The translations under genes were made by a program, and so were the position numbers. Shown here piece after piece: positions 37,718-46,541 of a DNA stretch of 64,000 nucleotides (its first letter is position 1; every line of letters starts with the position of its first letter). This stretch comes from Methylobacterium fujisawaense (lineage in GTDB: Bacteria > Pseudomonadota > Alphaproteobacteria > Rhizobiales > Beijerinckiaceae). Where the stretch lies: positions 496,001 to 560,000 of the forward strand of contig NZ_JACJIM010000004.1 in the NCBI RefSeq assembly GCF_014138435.1, in the 5' to 3' direction. The notes beneath the pieces were generated by a model that made no database searches, was not told the DNA's origin, and saw nothing but the letters and a program-made list of their open reading frames with translations.

Positions 37718-38935
37718 GTGCGGGCGGGGATTCGGTACGGCTTACTCGGATGTGGCGCCGCGCTGGTCCTGGCGGCGGGCGGCTGGTTCGCGATGGGCCG
37801 ACCGGACCCGTCCGTGCTGATGGCGGCCCTGCCCTGGTCGGACCGGCCGCCCGAGACCGCTGAGGCCGAGCCGCCGATCGCCGTGACGGTGACGACGGCG
37901 CGGACGCAGGCGGTGCCGATCAGCTTCACCTATACGGGGACGATCATCGCGCAGCAGGACGCGGCCCTGCGGGCCCGGGTGACCGGCAACGTCACCGATC
38001 GCCCCTTCGAGCCGGGTGGCCACGTGAAGAAGGGGCAGGTGCTCTTCCGGATCGACCCGCGTCCGTTCCAGGTGGCGCTCGCCCAGGCGCAGGCCCAGGA
38101 GGCGCAGGCCAAGGCGCAGCTCCAGTTCGCGCAGGCCGAGGTGAGCCGGACCGACACGCTGGCCGACAAGGGCTACGCCTCCGAGCAGCGCCTCCAGCAG
38201 CTTCAGTCGAACGCCGCCTCCGCCGCCGCCCAGGTCCAGGGGGCCGAGGCCGCGATCGCGCGGCAGAACCTCAACCTCGACTACGCGGTGGTGAACGCCC
38301 CCTTCGACGGGCGGGCGAGCCTGTCGATCGTCAACCCCGGCGACCTCGTCATCGAGAACCAGACGCAGCTGGTCACGGTGGTGCAGCTCGACCCGATCGA
38401 CGTGCAGATGGCGCTCTCCTCCGAGGATTCCGAGGCGCTGCGCGAGGCGATGCAGAAGGGCCCCGTGACCGTGGAGGTGCTGGACGAGGCCGGCAAACCC
38501 ATGCGCGACGCGAAGGTCTATCAGCTCGACAACCGATTTGACCCCCGCACCGCCCGTCGCCTCGTGCGCGCCCTATTGCCGAACACCGACGAGCGCTTCC
38601 TGCCGGGTCAGTTCATCCGTGCCCGGGTGAAGACCGGCACCGAGGAGAAGCTTCTGGTCCCCACGATCGCGTTGTCGGCCAGACTCGCTCAGCAGATCGT
38701 CTACGTGGTCGACGATCAGGGTGTCGTACGCCAGAAGCCCGTGACGACGGGCGACAGCTTCGGCGAGGACACCGCGATCCTGGCCGGGCTCAAGGCCGGC
38801 GAGCGGGTGGTGACCGACCACCTTCAGGACATGCGGCAGGACCTCAAGGTTGAGATCCGGTCCGCGGAGGCCGACGGCCCGTCCAAGCCTCCGGCGACGA
38901 AGACGGGGGTCCGGGATGCGGACGATCGGGGCTGA
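37718..38935 (+). CDS. RND efflux adaptor (membrane fusion protein)
   Basis: A 405-residue periplasmic adaptor of the AcrA/MdtA kind. N-terminal anchor 'LLGCGAALVLAAGGWFAMG', then the lipoyl half 'TGTIIAQQDAALRARVTGNV', an alpha-hairpin rich in Gln/Ala, the second lipoyl half 'NLDYAVVNAPFDGRASLS', and beta-barrel and membrane-proximal domains. GTG 37718 is used because GGGGAG lies nine bases upstream; longer frames run into the pump gene. The divergent partner pump starts 112 bp away, so one control region serves both. Confidence 0.9.
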   Translation: MRAGIRYGLLGCGAALVLAAGGWFAMGRPDPSVLMAALPWSDRPPETAEAEPPIAVTVTTARTQAVPISFTYTGTIIAQQDAALRARVTGNVTDRPFEPGGHVKKGQVLFRIDPRPFQVALAQAQAQEAQAKAQLQFAQAEVSRTDTLADKGYASEQRLQQLQSNAASAAAQVQGAEAAIARQNLNLDYAVVNAPFDGRASLSIVNPGDLVIENQTQLVTVVQLDPIDVQMALSSEDSEALREAMQKGPVTVEVLDEAGKPMRDAKVYQLDNRFDPRTARRLVRALLPNTDERFLPGQFIRARVKTGTEEKLLVPTIALSARLAQQIVYVVDDQGVVRQKPVTTGDSFGEDTAILAGLKAGERVVTDHLQDMRQDLKVEIRSAEADGPSKPPATKTGVRDADDRG

Positions 38936-38942
38936 CCGCGCC

Positions 38943-39260
38943 ATGCGAGCCATCCTCCCGCTCGGGCTGACCCTGGCGCTCCTGCAAGCATCGGCCGCGC
39001 AATCGGCCTCGACGGCGGCGGCGGCGGGCTGCCGTGTCGATCATGCGCGGTACGCGGCCCTCAAGACAGGCATGACCTATCGGCAGGTGCGGGCACGCCT
39101 GGGTTGCGATGGCCGTCGCATTTCGCACCTGACGATCGGCCGGGTCCGGCGCGCGACCTATTCCTGGCCCGGGCGGGGCACGTATGGGGCCAATCTCACG
39201 CTCACGTTCCGCAACGAAAGGCTCACGGACAAGGCGCAGCTAGGCCTGCGCGTGCCCTGA
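38943..39260 (+). CDS. Small secreted SmpA/BamE-like-fold protein
   Basis: A 105-residue protein with a signal peptide (about residues 1-23, 'LPLGLTLALLQASAAQSA') and a short domain. 'YAALKTGMTYRQVRARLGC' then 'ATYSWPGRGTYGANLTLTF' resembles the SmpA/OmlA or BLIP-like two-layer fold, where a helix with 'G-M-T-Y-x-Q-V' precedes strands. It has two cysteines. The start, 7 bp after the adaptor stop, suggests co-transcription with the adaptor. Its function is unknown. Confidence 0.65.
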   Translation: MRAILPLGLTLALLQASAAQSASTAAAAGCRVDHARYAALKTGMTYRQVRARLGCDGRRISHLTIGRVRRATYSWPGRGTYGANLTLTFRNERLTDKAQLGLRVP

Positions 39261-39645
39261 GCGATCCGCTCGGCCCGAGAGCGGCCTTCCTGCCAGGCCT
39301 GAGGGGCAAGACGGGCCTCGGAGCCGACCGGGTGATGACCACACGCCGGAGGCGTTCGAGCGCCGCCCCCGACGGCCCTGGCCCGTGTCGGGCGCAGCCG
39401 CGCCGACGGCAGGGGGCATCACGGTCGGGAGGGATCGCGCCATTTTCCGGGAGAGCCCCAGGTTCCGGTCCCGCTTCAGGCGCGGTCTCGGCGAGGGGCG
39501 TCGTCGCCCACGCATGGCCGGATCGGCGCGTGACCTTGGCCGCGGCGGTGCCGGCGGCCTCTTGGCGTTTGATGCAGGGGCGACGGCCGCCTTCCCTCTG
39601 GCGGTTCGTTGAGCTCGCGGCCTCGGCGGCCTATGCATAGACCCC
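39261..39645 (+). other. Gap before the radical-SAM gene
   Basis: About 385 bp, GC-rich, with no gene supported on either strand. Possible short hairpins only. Confidence 0.4.
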
Positions 39646-41685
39646 ATGGAACTCCACGCGCCCGCCAACCGACCCTTGGCACCCATCGTCTGCCAACCGC
39701 CGCCCGCCGGAAAGGCGGCGCCGTTCCTGCCGATGAGCCGCGCCGAGATGGCGGCGCTCGGATGGGACGCCTGCGACATCGTGCTGGTGACGGGCGATGC
39801 CTATGTGGATCACCCCAGCTTCGGCATGGCCATCATCGGCCGGCTGCTCGAGGCGCAGGGGTTCAAGGTCGGCATCATCGCCCAGCCGGACTGGCAGTCG
39901 GCCGAGCCGTTCAAGGTTCTGGGCAAGCCGAAGCTGTTCTTCGGCGTCACCGGCGGCAATCTCGACTCGATGGTGAACCGCTACACGGCGGACCGCCGGC
40001 TGCGCCACGACGACGCCTACACGGCCGGCGGCGAAGGCGGCCGGCGGCCGGACCGCTCGACCATCGTCTACACGCAGCGCTGCCGCGAGGCCTACAAGGA
40101 CGTGCCGATCGTGCTCGGCGGCATCGAGGCGTCGCTGCGCCGCATCGCCCACTACGATTACTGGTCCGACAAGGTGCGCCGCTCGATCCTCGCGGACGCG
40201 AAGGCCGATCTGCTGATCTACGGCAATGCCGAGCGCGCCGTGGTCGAGGTGGCGAACCGCCTCGCGGCCGGCGAGGCGCCGCAGGAACTCGACGCCGTCC
40301 GGGGCGTCGCCCTGTTCCGCCGCGTGCCCGCGCATTACACCGAGCTGCCCGCCGACGATCTCGATTCGACCGACGAGGCCGCCGCCCGTCGCCCCGGCGA
40401 GACCGTGATCCGGCTCCCCGCCTACGAGCAGGTCAAGGACGACAAGGAGGCCTATGCCCGCGCCTCGCGGGTGCTGCACCGGGAGGCCAATCCCGGCAAT
40501 GCCCGCCCGCTCGTCCAGCGCCACGGCGACCGCGACCTGTGGCTGAACCCGCCGCCGATCCCGCTCTCGAGCGAGGAGATGGATGCGGTCTACGACCTGC
40601 CCTACGCCCGCGCCCCCCATCCGTCCTACGGGGACGCGAAAATCCCCGCCTGGGACATGATCAAGTTCTCGGTGACGATCATGCGCGGCTGCTTCGGCGG
40701 CTGCACCTTCTGCTCCATCACCGAGCACGAGGGCCGCGTCATCCAGAACCGCTCGGAGGGCTCGATCCTGCGCGAGATCGAGAAGATCCGCGACAAGACG
40801 CCGGGCTTCACGGGCGTGATCTCGGATGTCGGCGGGCCGACGGCGAACATGTACCGGATGGCGTGCAAGGACCCGAAGATCGAGGCGGCGTGCCGGCTGC
40901 CGTCCTGCGTCTTTCCGGATATCTGCCCGAACCTGAACACCTCGCACGACGACCTGATCCGGCTCTACCGCAAGGTCCGGGAGGTGAAGGGCGTCAAGAA
41001 GGTCATGGTCGCCTCCGGCGTGCGCTACGACCTCGCGGTCCGGAGCCCCGAATACGTCAAGGAGCTCGTGACCCATCACGTCGGCGGCCGTCTCAAGATC
41101 GCGCCCGAGCACACCGAGCGCGGCCCCCTCGACCTGATGATGAAGCCGGGCATCGGCACGTATGACCGCTTCAAGGAGATGTTCGACGCCGCCGCCAAGC
41201 AGGCCGGCAAGAAATACTACCTGATCCCGTATTTCATCGCGGCGCATCCGGGCACGACCGACGAGGACATGATGCACCTCGCCCTCTGGCTCAAGAAGAA
41301 CGACTATCGCGCCGATCAGGTCCAGACGTTCCTGCCCTCGCCGATGGCCACCGCCACGACCATGTATCACACCGAGATCAACCCGTTGCAGGGCGTGCGG
41401 CGCGGCGGCAGCGAGCCGGTCGACGCGATCAAGGGGATGCGGCAGCGCCGGCTGCACAAGGCGTTCCTGCGCTACCACGATCCCGAGAACTGGCCCCTGC
41501 TGCGCGAGGCGCTGCGGGCGATGGGTCGCGCGGATCTCATCGGGCCGAGGCCGGACCAGCTCGTTCCGCTCTCGCAGCCGCCGGGAACGGGCGCCGGTGC
41601 GGGCAAGGCGGGTGGCCAGCCGCGCCCCATGCGCCATCCGGGTGCGCCGCGTTTCACCACGAAGGGCGTGCCGCTGAGGAAGTGA
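39646..41685 (+). CDS. YgiQ-family radical SAM protein
   Basis: A 679-residue protein of the UPF0313/YgiQ family. The N-terminal region (about 50-330) contains '[20 protein letters not shown]', and the radical-SAM core has the [4Fe-4S] motif C349-x3-C353-x2-C356 in '[11 protein letters not shown]'. The conserved '[18 protein letters not shown]' and '[19 protein letters not shown]' blocks follow. The tail is Pro/Gly/Arg-rich and ends 'TTKGVPLRK'. The substrate of the family is not established. It stands alone. Confidence 0.93.
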   Translation: MELHAPANRPLAPIVCQPPPAGKAAPFLPMSRAEMAALGWDACDIVLVTGDAYVDHPSFGMAIIGRLLEAQGFKVGIIAQPDWQSAEPFKVLGKPKLFFGVTGGNLDSMVNRYTADRRLRHDDAYTAGGEGGRRPDRSTIVYTQRCREAYKDVPIVLGGIEASLRRIAHYDYWSDKVRRSILADAKADLLIYGNAERAVVEVANRLAAGEAPQELDAVRGVALFRRVPAHYTELPADDLDSTDEAAARRPGETVIRLPAYEQVKDDKEAYARASRVLHREANPGNARPLVQRHGDRDLWLNPPPIPLSSEEMDAVYDLPYARAPHPSYGDAKIPAWDMIKFSVTIMRGCFGGCTFCSITEHEGRVIQNRSEGSILREIEKIRDKTPGFTGVISDVGGPTANMYRMACKDPKIEAACRLPSCVFPDICPNLNTSHDDLIRLYRKVREVKGVKKVMVASGVRYDLAVRSPEYVKELVTHHVGGRLKIAPEHTERGPLDLMMKPGIGTYDRFKEMFDAAAKQAGKKYYLIPYFIAAHPGTTDEDMMHLALWLKKNDYRADQVQTFLPSPMATATTMYHTEINPLQGVRRGGSEPVDAIKGMRQRRLHKAFLRYHDPENWPLLREALRAMGRADLIGPRPDQLVPLSQPPGTGAGAGKAGGQPRPMRHPGAPRFTTKGVPLRK

Positions 41686-41999
41686 TGACCGCGCGCGGCT
41701 GATCGACGGATGTTCCGAGAGCTGCGTTCGACCGAGGCTGCATCCACATGGATCGAGCGCGGACATCCATGGATGTCGGGCGCGGACCAATGGCCACGGC
41801 TTGCGCGTGTTCGGAATCGGATGGCTTTGCGCGGTCGCGCGTGGCGACGCGGGCGCCTTCGATCCGAGGGACACGAAAGACGCCGTCAACCTGCGCTTCG
41901 GGGTCGTGGACCCTGATGAAGGATTGCGGGCCGGGAAGGCGCGAGGGCCAAGTCCGACGCGAGCGCCTTCATCCTGAGTATCCCGGCCCCGCTGGAGAC
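41686..41999. other. Gap between YgiQ-like gene and sigma-factor relic
   Basis: About 310 bp with no supported gene. It probably includes the eroded end of the sigma-factor relic on the minus strand and the 16-bp palindrome at 41762. Confidence 0.4.
41762..41777. repeat. 16-bp perfect palindrome
   Basis: GACATCCATGGATGTC, fully self-complementary, 77 bp after the YgiQ stop in a gene-free stretch. There is no T-run, so it is not a terminator; it might be a protein site or chance. Confidence 0.5.
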
Positions 42000-42618
42000 G
42001 GAAAACGAGGGCCAGCTCCCCCGGCCAGTTCGAGCCGGTCGCGCACCCCTGGACGTCCTGCACGGTGAGCCGGTGCTGCTAATCGGCGAGGCTCGACAAT
42101 CCCGCCGCGTGCGAACCGTCCGGGTCGGGAACCTCCCGCCGGTGCCTGATCCGGTCGTCGCGGTGCCTGTTGCGCAGGATCGTGAAAAGCCACGCCTTCG
42201 AGGCAGCGCCGGGCCGCTAGCTGGTTCAATGCTCCCGGGCCTTGAGCAACGTGTACTGCACGAGGTCGTCGTTCTCGGTGGCGTCGCGGTTCAGCGACAG
42301 CGCAGACCGGCGCAGATGCGGCACCCCCGCGACAAGTTCGGCCGCGAAGCCGTGGCCCGACGGCGTCTCGGCCGTGTCCAGCGCCTCCAAGGGGCGCCGG
42401 AAAGAGGCCGCCAACGGGAATTTCTCATCGGGCAGCGCGACGTCTAAGTAGTAATTCCGCAGACCTCGCCGGAGTTCGTCGCGCGCAGGCGAGATCACGG
42501 CACCGTGTACGGCAGGCGAGCGAAACTGTTCGGCGACATGGGGCACGCGAGTGGGCTCGCCGTCGTCTTGAGGGCGGCGCCCAGGACCATCCGGCGGTCC
42601 CGCAGGCGCGATGTGCAT
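42000..42618 (-). pseudogene. Decayed EcfG-type sigma factor with NepR-like head
   Basis: Reading the minus strand in one frame from 42618 gives a NepR-like stretch ('DELRRGLRNYYLDVALPDEK', 'ASFRRPLEALDTAE'). Sigma region 2 follows ('LVAGVPHLRRSALSLNRDAT', 'NDDLVQYTLLKAREH'), then two in-frame stops within the next four codons. The same frame then resumes with 'RPGAASKAWLFTILRNRHRD', clearly the continuation of region 2. Another stop and an indel precede the eroded region 4 ('HRLTVQDVQG'), and the C-terminus is missing. The layout matches the intact gene at 21419. The exact ends are approximate. Confidence 0.75.
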
Positions 42619-42682
42619 CAATCTTGAGTCGCAAATCCCCGCGTCAATGATACGTGCGTACCGGGATAATAACATAAATTTT

Positions 42683-42707
42683 GGAACCTGCTTGTGCGCA
42701 ACCCGTT
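42683..42707 (+). promoter_or_regulatory. EcfG-type (general stress) promoter
   Basis: GGAAC at 42683-42687, a 16-bp spacer, and CGTT at 42704-42707. This is a full match to the alphaproteobacterial EcfG consensus GGAAC-N16/17-CGTT. It lies 24-50 bp ahead of the two candidate GTG starts (42731, 42758) of the PAS/LuxR-type gene. Confidence 0.7.
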
Positions 42708-42730
42708 TGTGCCCGGCTGCCGGAGGGGCA

Positions 42731-43228
42731 GTGAGCGCGGGACGGGGTTGGGAAGCGGTGACGGCGGACGTCGACAGGCATGAACTCCGGCCCATCATCG
42801 CCGGCCTGAGTGAGGGCGAGATCCTCGTCGAGCCCGACCGGGCCATGGCGTGGTGTGCCAACGCGGCCGCACCGGCGATGCAGGGCGCCGAGAGCCTGAA
42901 CGAGCTCGGGCCGACCATGGACGCGTACCGGGACCGGTTCTGCCTGCGCGACCGCAGCGACCGTGGCGCCATCGAGAATCTCGCCAACCTGCGAAGGCGG
43001 GAGGTCGGTCGGGCGAAGATATCCGCCGTCAACCTGACGGTGCGCGAGCGCCAGATCCTGAACCTCGTCTGCGCGGGCCGGAATAACGCAGCCAACGCCC
43101 GCACGCTCAACCTCTCACGCAATCACGACGCCGCGATCCACCGCAAGATCGGCGTCCGCAAAGGGTCGGAGGCGGTCGTCTGGGGTCGAGGAAACGGATT
43201 TCCGATACAAGTCTCTGGAGCAAAATGA
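42731..43228 (+). pseudogene. Shortened PAS / LuxR-type regulator, probable deletion remnant
   Basis: A frame of about 165 residues. The first ~70 resemble the start of a PAS domain common in Methylobacterium regulators ('LRPIIAGLSEGEILVEPDRA', then 'ESLNELGPTMDAYRDRF'). The PAS is cut off in its middle and joins a LuxR-type helix-turn-helix ('LTVRERQILNLVCAGRNNAA', then 'IHRKIGVRKGSEAVVWG'). In the recognition helix 'NLSRNHDAAIHRKIG' about four residues appear missing compared with the usual 'LSRNTVRNHV' type. An internal deletion of a longer PAS-PAS-LuxR gene would explain this. The start could be GTG 42731 or 42758. Confidence 0.55.
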
Positions 43229-43321
43229 TTACCGTACTGGTATAATTTGCTCATTGAACACGGAGACGGGACGATCATCTCATCGTCGGTGCAGGGTTTT
43301 CTCGAACACGACGGAGCACCC

Positions 43322-43495
43322 ATGGCCGAAGACAGGAGTTCCACTTCCGCCGAGCACCTCAAGGGCTCGGTCAAAGAAGCCCTCGGCAAGCTCACCGGCG
43401 ACATCCGGGTCGAGGCCGAGGGGCGACGGCAGAAGCGCGAGGCCCGCGCCGCCAAGTCCGTCGGGATCCAGCCCGCCAAGCCGGGTGGGGACTGA
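43322..43495 (+). CDS. CsbD-family small stress protein
   Basis: A 57-residue, highly charged, probably disordered protein with a CsbD-type stretch 'EHLKGSVKEALGKLTGD' followed by an Arg/Lys/Ala tail. CsbD proteins are stress-induced in many bacteria without a known mechanism. ATG 43322 is preceded by GGAG. It is the first of several related genes on this strand. Confidence 0.75.
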   Translation: MAEDRSSTSAEHLKGSVKEALGKLTGDIRVEAEGRRQKREARAAKSVGIQPAKPGGD

Positions 43496-43562
43496 CGCGA
43501 ATTCGACCGGCGCCCCGACGCGGAGGCGCCGACCCACACCATTATCACGCAAGGAGAACGAC

Positions 43563-44069
43563 ATGGTTGACACGGATCGGATCACGGGCGCCGCCAAGGA
43601 AATCGGCGGCAAGGTGCAGGGCGCGGTGGGCGATCTGACCGGCTCGCGGCGGGACTCGGTCGAGGGGCGCGCCCGCGAGGCGGCCGGCCAGGCCGAGAAC
43701 CTCTACGGCCAGGCCAAGGACACCGTGCGTGACGCGGCCGAGCACGTCGCCGACACCGCCCGCGATATCGGCGGCCGAATTCGCGAGACCGTGGGCGGCC
43801 TCGTCGGCTCCGACGACGTCGAGGATCGGGCGCGCCGCGCGCAGGGCGCCGCCGAGGATCACTTCGACCGGGCCCGTCGCTCCGTGCGCCGCGCCGCCGA
43901 CGACGCCTCCGATTACGCGGAAGACGCTTACGAGCGCGGCGCTCGCGCCCTGCGCCATGGCCAAGGCGGTGTGAGCGGCCAGGTCGCCGAGTACCCCCTC
44001 GCCTCCCTGCTGATCGCCGGCGCCGTCGGCTTCGGCCTCGGCCTGCTCGTCTCGGGCACCCGCGACTGA
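43563..44069 (+). CDS. CsbD-like / YqjD-like membrane-anchored protein
   Basis: A 168-residue protein. Residues 1-45 are CsbD-like ('ITGAAKEIGGKVQGAVGDLT'). The middle is a charged amphipathic helix with repeated 'DAAEHVADTARD' segments. The C-terminus is a single glycine-rich membrane helix ('ASLLIAGAVGFGLGLLVSG') like ElaB/YqjD/DUF883 tail anchors that bind ribosomes or inner membrane in stationary phase. It follows the first CsbD gene by 67 bp with AAGGAG before the ATG. Confidence 0.78.
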   Translation: MVDTDRITGAAKEIGGKVQGAVGDLTGSRRDSVEGRAREAAGQAENLYGQAKDTVRDAAEHVADTARDIGGRIRETVGGLVGSDDVEDRARRAQGAAEDHFDRARRSVRRAADDASDYAEDAYERGARALRHGQGGVSGQVAEYPLASLLIAGAVGFGLGLLVSGTRD

Positions 44070-44115
44070 GCCGCCGACCCACGACTTCGAACGACCCAAG
44101 ACCCGGAGTGAAAGA

Positions 44116-45039
44116 GTGACCATCCAGACGACCGCTTCCCCCCTCGCCACGACAGCCACGCAGGCCGACACGCGTGCCGTGCTGCTCAACCAAGTGTCCT
44201 GGGGGGCCATCTTCGCCGGCGCCGTCACCGCCCTGGTGACCCAGGTCATCGTGAACCTCGTCGGCGTCGGGGTGGGCCTGGCCTCCGTCGGCACCACCGC
44301 CGCCGACAACCCGTCGGCCTCCACCGTCTCGATGGGCGCCGGCATCTGGTTCGTGGCCTCGGGCATCGTCGCCTCGCTGGCCGGCGGGCTGATCGCGGGC
44401 CGGCTCTCGGGCAAGCCCCTGCCGGGCGCCGCCGCCCTGCACGGTCTCGTCTCCTGGGCGGTGACGACGCTGGTCGTGCTCTACCTGCTGACCTCGGCCG
44501 CCAGCGGCTTGGTCGGCGGCACGCTGAGCACGGTCTCGGGGGCGCTCGGCGGCGCGGGCAACCTCGTGGGCGGCACCGTGCAGACGGCGGCCCAGGCGGC
44601 GGCGCCGTCGCTGTCGAAGATCTCGAACCCGCTGGACGGCATCGAGGACAAGGTCCGCCAGCAGGCCGCCGGCCAGGACCCGCAGGCGGCTCGTGATGCC
44701 GCGGTGGCGGCGGTGCGCGCCGTGCTGACCGGTGACCCCGCCCAGAAGGAGCAGGCCAAGAACCGCGCCGCCGACGCGCTGGCCAAGGCCCAGGGTATCT
44801 CGCCCGACCAGGCCAAGGCGCAGATCGACGACTACCAGAAGCAGTACGAGCAGGCGGTGGCCACCGCCAAGCAGAAGGCTGAGGCCGCGGCCGTGACGGC
44901 CAAGTCGGCCGCCACCCAGGGCGCGTTCTACGCTGCCATCGCCCTGATCCTCGGCGCGCTGGCGGCCTTCTTCGGCGGTCGCCTCGGCGCCCCGAAGCCG
45001 GCGACGCTCCTCTCCTCCTACGACGCCCGCCGCGTCTGA
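44116..45039 (+). CDS. Polytopic membrane protein of a stress cluster
   Basis: A 307-residue protein with glycine/alanine-rich hydrophobic helices at about 28-50, 75-97, 105-130 and 275-295, and a charged helical region between (about 170-265, 'KNRAADALAKAQGISPDQAK'). It resembles alphaproteobacterial PhnA-like/YrzE-type hypothetical proteins near CsbD genes; no function is known. GTG start with GGAGTGAAAGA upstream. Confidence 0.7.
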   Translation: MTIQTTASPLATTATQADTRAVLLNQVSWGAIFAGAVTALVTQVIVNLVGVGVGLASVGTTAADNPSASTVSMGAGIWFVASGIVASLAGGLIAGRLSGKPLPGAAALHGLVSWAVTTLVVLYLLTSAASGLVGGTLSTVSGALGGAGNLVGGTVQTAAQAAAPSLSKISNPLDGIEDKVRQQAAGQDPQAARDAAVAAVRAVLTGDPAQKEQAKNRAADALAKAQGISPDQAKAQIDDYQKQYEQAVATAKQKAEAAAVTAKSAATQGAFYAAIALILGALAAFFGGRLGAPKPATLLSSYDARRV

Positions 45040-45052
45040 ACCCCTTCACCGG

Positions 45053-45072
45053 CCCCCGCCCACGGGCGGGGG
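45053..45072 (+). terminator. Strong GC hairpin between stress genes
   Basis: CCCCCGCCC (45053-45061) and GGGCGGGGG (45064-45072) form a 9-bp perfect stem, with TCTT following. It lies 13 bp after the stop at 45039 and may attenuate transcription into the next CsbD gene. Confidence 0.5.
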
Positions 45073-45121
45073 TCTTCACCGGCCGGAGCATCCGGCCTCA
45101 CTCGCGAAGCAGGAGCGCACG

Positions 45122-45325
45122 ATGAGCAGCACCACCGACAAGCTCAAGGGTCTGGCCAACGAGGCCGTCGGCAACGTCAAGCAGAGCGTCGGCAACGTGA
45201 CAGGCAACGACAAGCTCGTGGCCGAGGGCAAGGCGCAGGAGCTGAAGGGCGAGGCGCAGAAGACCGTGGGCGACGTCAAGGACGGCGCCAAGAACCTCGC
45301 CGACAAGGTCACCGGCAAGCACTGA
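45122..45325 (+). CDS. CsbD-family stress protein
   Basis: A 67-residue canonical CsbD protein: 'DKLKGLANEAVGNVKQSVGN' then 'LVAEGKAQELKGEAQKTVGD', lysine- and glycine-rich, no signal or membrane helix. It has full family length. GGAG precedes the ATG. Confidence 0.92.
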   Translation: MSSTTDKLKGLANEAVGNVKQSVGNVTGNDKLVAEGKAQELKGEAQKTVGDVKDGAKNLADKVTGKH

Positions 45326-45336
45326 TCGCGACTCCA

Positions 45337-45361
45337 GCGGCGCCGGTACGGCCGGCGCCGC
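45337..45361 (+). other. Intercistronic 10-bp hairpin
   Basis: GCGGCGCCGG (45337-45346), loop TACGG, CCGGCGCCGC (45352-45361): perfect stem 11 bp after the CsbD stop. There is no T-run, so it is more likely an RNA-stabilising element than a terminator. Confidence 0.5.
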
Positions 45362-45398
45362 CCGAGAGAGCCGTGTCCGATGAGCAGAGGAGTGAACC

Positions 45399-45782
45399 AT
45401 GAACCGCGACCAGATTCGTGGCGCGTCCCGTCACCTCCAGGGTCGCGCCCAGACCGCCGTCGGCGGCCTGACCGGTGATCCGATCCGCCAAGTGCGCGGC
45501 GCCGCCAATCAAGTGGCCGGCGGCGCACAATACGCCTACGGCCGCGCCCGCGACCGGGCCGAGGACCTCGCCGAGGACGGCCGTCACCTCGCTCACGAGG
45601 TCTGGGAGCGCGCCGACGACCTCGTCGAGGACGGCCGCCATGTCGCCCAGGAGGCCCGCCGCCGGGTGCAGACCCACGGCCGCCGCGCGATCCGCTATGC
45701 CGATGCCAACCGCACCACGACGCTGCTCGCCTTCGTCGGCGTGGCCTTCGCGCTCGGCTGGCTCGCCCGTTCCTCGCGCTGA
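45399..45782 (+). CDS. CsbD-like, tail-anchored helical protein
   Basis: A 127-residue protein: CsbD-like opening ('RGASRHLQGRAQTAVGGLTG'), long charged helix with repeated 'EDGRH' units, and a C-terminal hydrophobic anchor ('TLLAFVGVAFALGWLARS'). It has the same plan as the gene at 43563, as if duplicated. GAGGAG before the ATG. Confidence 0.75.
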   Translation: MNRDQIRGASRHLQGRAQTAVGGLTGDPIRQVRGAANQVAGGAQYAYGRARDRAEDLAEDGRHLAHEVWERADDLVEDGRHVAQEARRRVQTHGRRAIRYADANRTTTLLAFVGVAFALGWLARSSR

Positions 45783-45806
45783 CACCGCGCCAACCTGGAG
45801 ATCCCG

Positions 45807-45911
45807 ATGATCCGCAAGCTTCTGACCGCCTTCCTGCTGCCGCGCGTGATCGCCTTCGTCACGCGCCGCGTCACCGGCCGGGCGACCACGCCGCCACGTC
45901 GCGGCTACTGA
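45807..45911 (+). CDS. 34-residue membrane-active-looking peptide
   Basis: Short frame starting 'MIRKLLTAFLLPRVIAFVTR' and ending 'TTPPRRGY'. It combines one amphipathic hydrophobic helix with a basic tail. GGAG lies eight bases upstream and the frame fits exactly between two genes of the same strand (24 bp after the previous stop). No family is known; it is supported by position and ribosome site. Confidence 0.5.
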   Translation: MIRKLLTAFLLPRVIAFVTRRVTGRATTPPRRGY

Positions 45912-45959
45912 CCGCCAAGCCCGGCGATTTCTGCCGATCCATCACGGAAAGGACGCGAC

Positions 45960-46439
45960 ATGAGCAAGGGATACCCCTCGATGACCGCCCTGCTGGGCCT
46001 GCTCGCGGTGGCGGGCTACCAGAACAGGGACAAGATCGCGGAGTGGCTCGGCACCCCCGCCCGGGACGCCCATGGGTCGGTCGTGCCGCCGGTGGCGCGG
46101 ACCTCCCCGGCGACCGGGTCCGCGGCTCCCTCCAACCTCGAGCGCGTGCTCGGCGGGGTCGGCTCGGCCGGGGTCGGCGGCCTGTTGGCCAGCGGGTTGG
46201 CCGAGCTCGTCGAGCACTTCACCAAGGGCGGCCACGGCGAGACGGCGAAGTCCTGGGTCAATCAGGGTGCCAACCGCGACATCGCCGAGCCGGACCTGGA
46301 GCGCGCCATCGGCCCGCTGACCCTGGAGCACCTCACCCAGCAGACCGGCCTGAGCCGCTCGGAGATCCTTTCGCGCCTGTCGCGCGAACTGCCGTCGGCC
46401 ATCGACCGCTACGCGACGGACGGCCGCCGCTTCGCCTGA
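45960..46439 (+). CDS. YidB/DUF937-like protein
   Basis: A 159-residue protein. Opening 'SMTALLGLLAVAGYQNRDKI', a glycine-rich middle ('LGGVGSAGVGGLLASGLAEL') and a helical C-terminal domain 'AIGPLTLEHLTQQTGLSRSE' then 'ILSRLSRELPSAIDR', which is the YidB/DUF937 signature. Function is unknown. GGAAAGGA precedes the ATG. Confidence 0.85.
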   Translation: MSKGYPSMTALLGLLAVAGYQNRDKIAEWLGTPARDAHGSVVPPVARTSPATGSAAPSNLERVLGGVGSAGVGGLLASGLAELVEHFTKGGHGETAKSWVNQGANRDIAEPDLERAIGPLTLEHLTQQTGLSRSEILSRLSRELPSAIDRYATDGRRFA

Positions 46440-46541
46440 CAGCGGGACCCGAACGTCCCGGTCGTCCCATGGGGCGGTCGGGCAGCCGACCAGGGCCGGC
46501 ATCAGGCGGCAGCTTGCACGATGCGGGGGAACCGTCACGCC

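Noticed and set aside
42226..43122. A 298-codon minus-strand frame as one intact gene
   Set aside because: Only its last ~130 codons carry sense (the sigma-factor relic). The upstream part overlaps the PAS/LuxR-type gene in antisense and has no family features.
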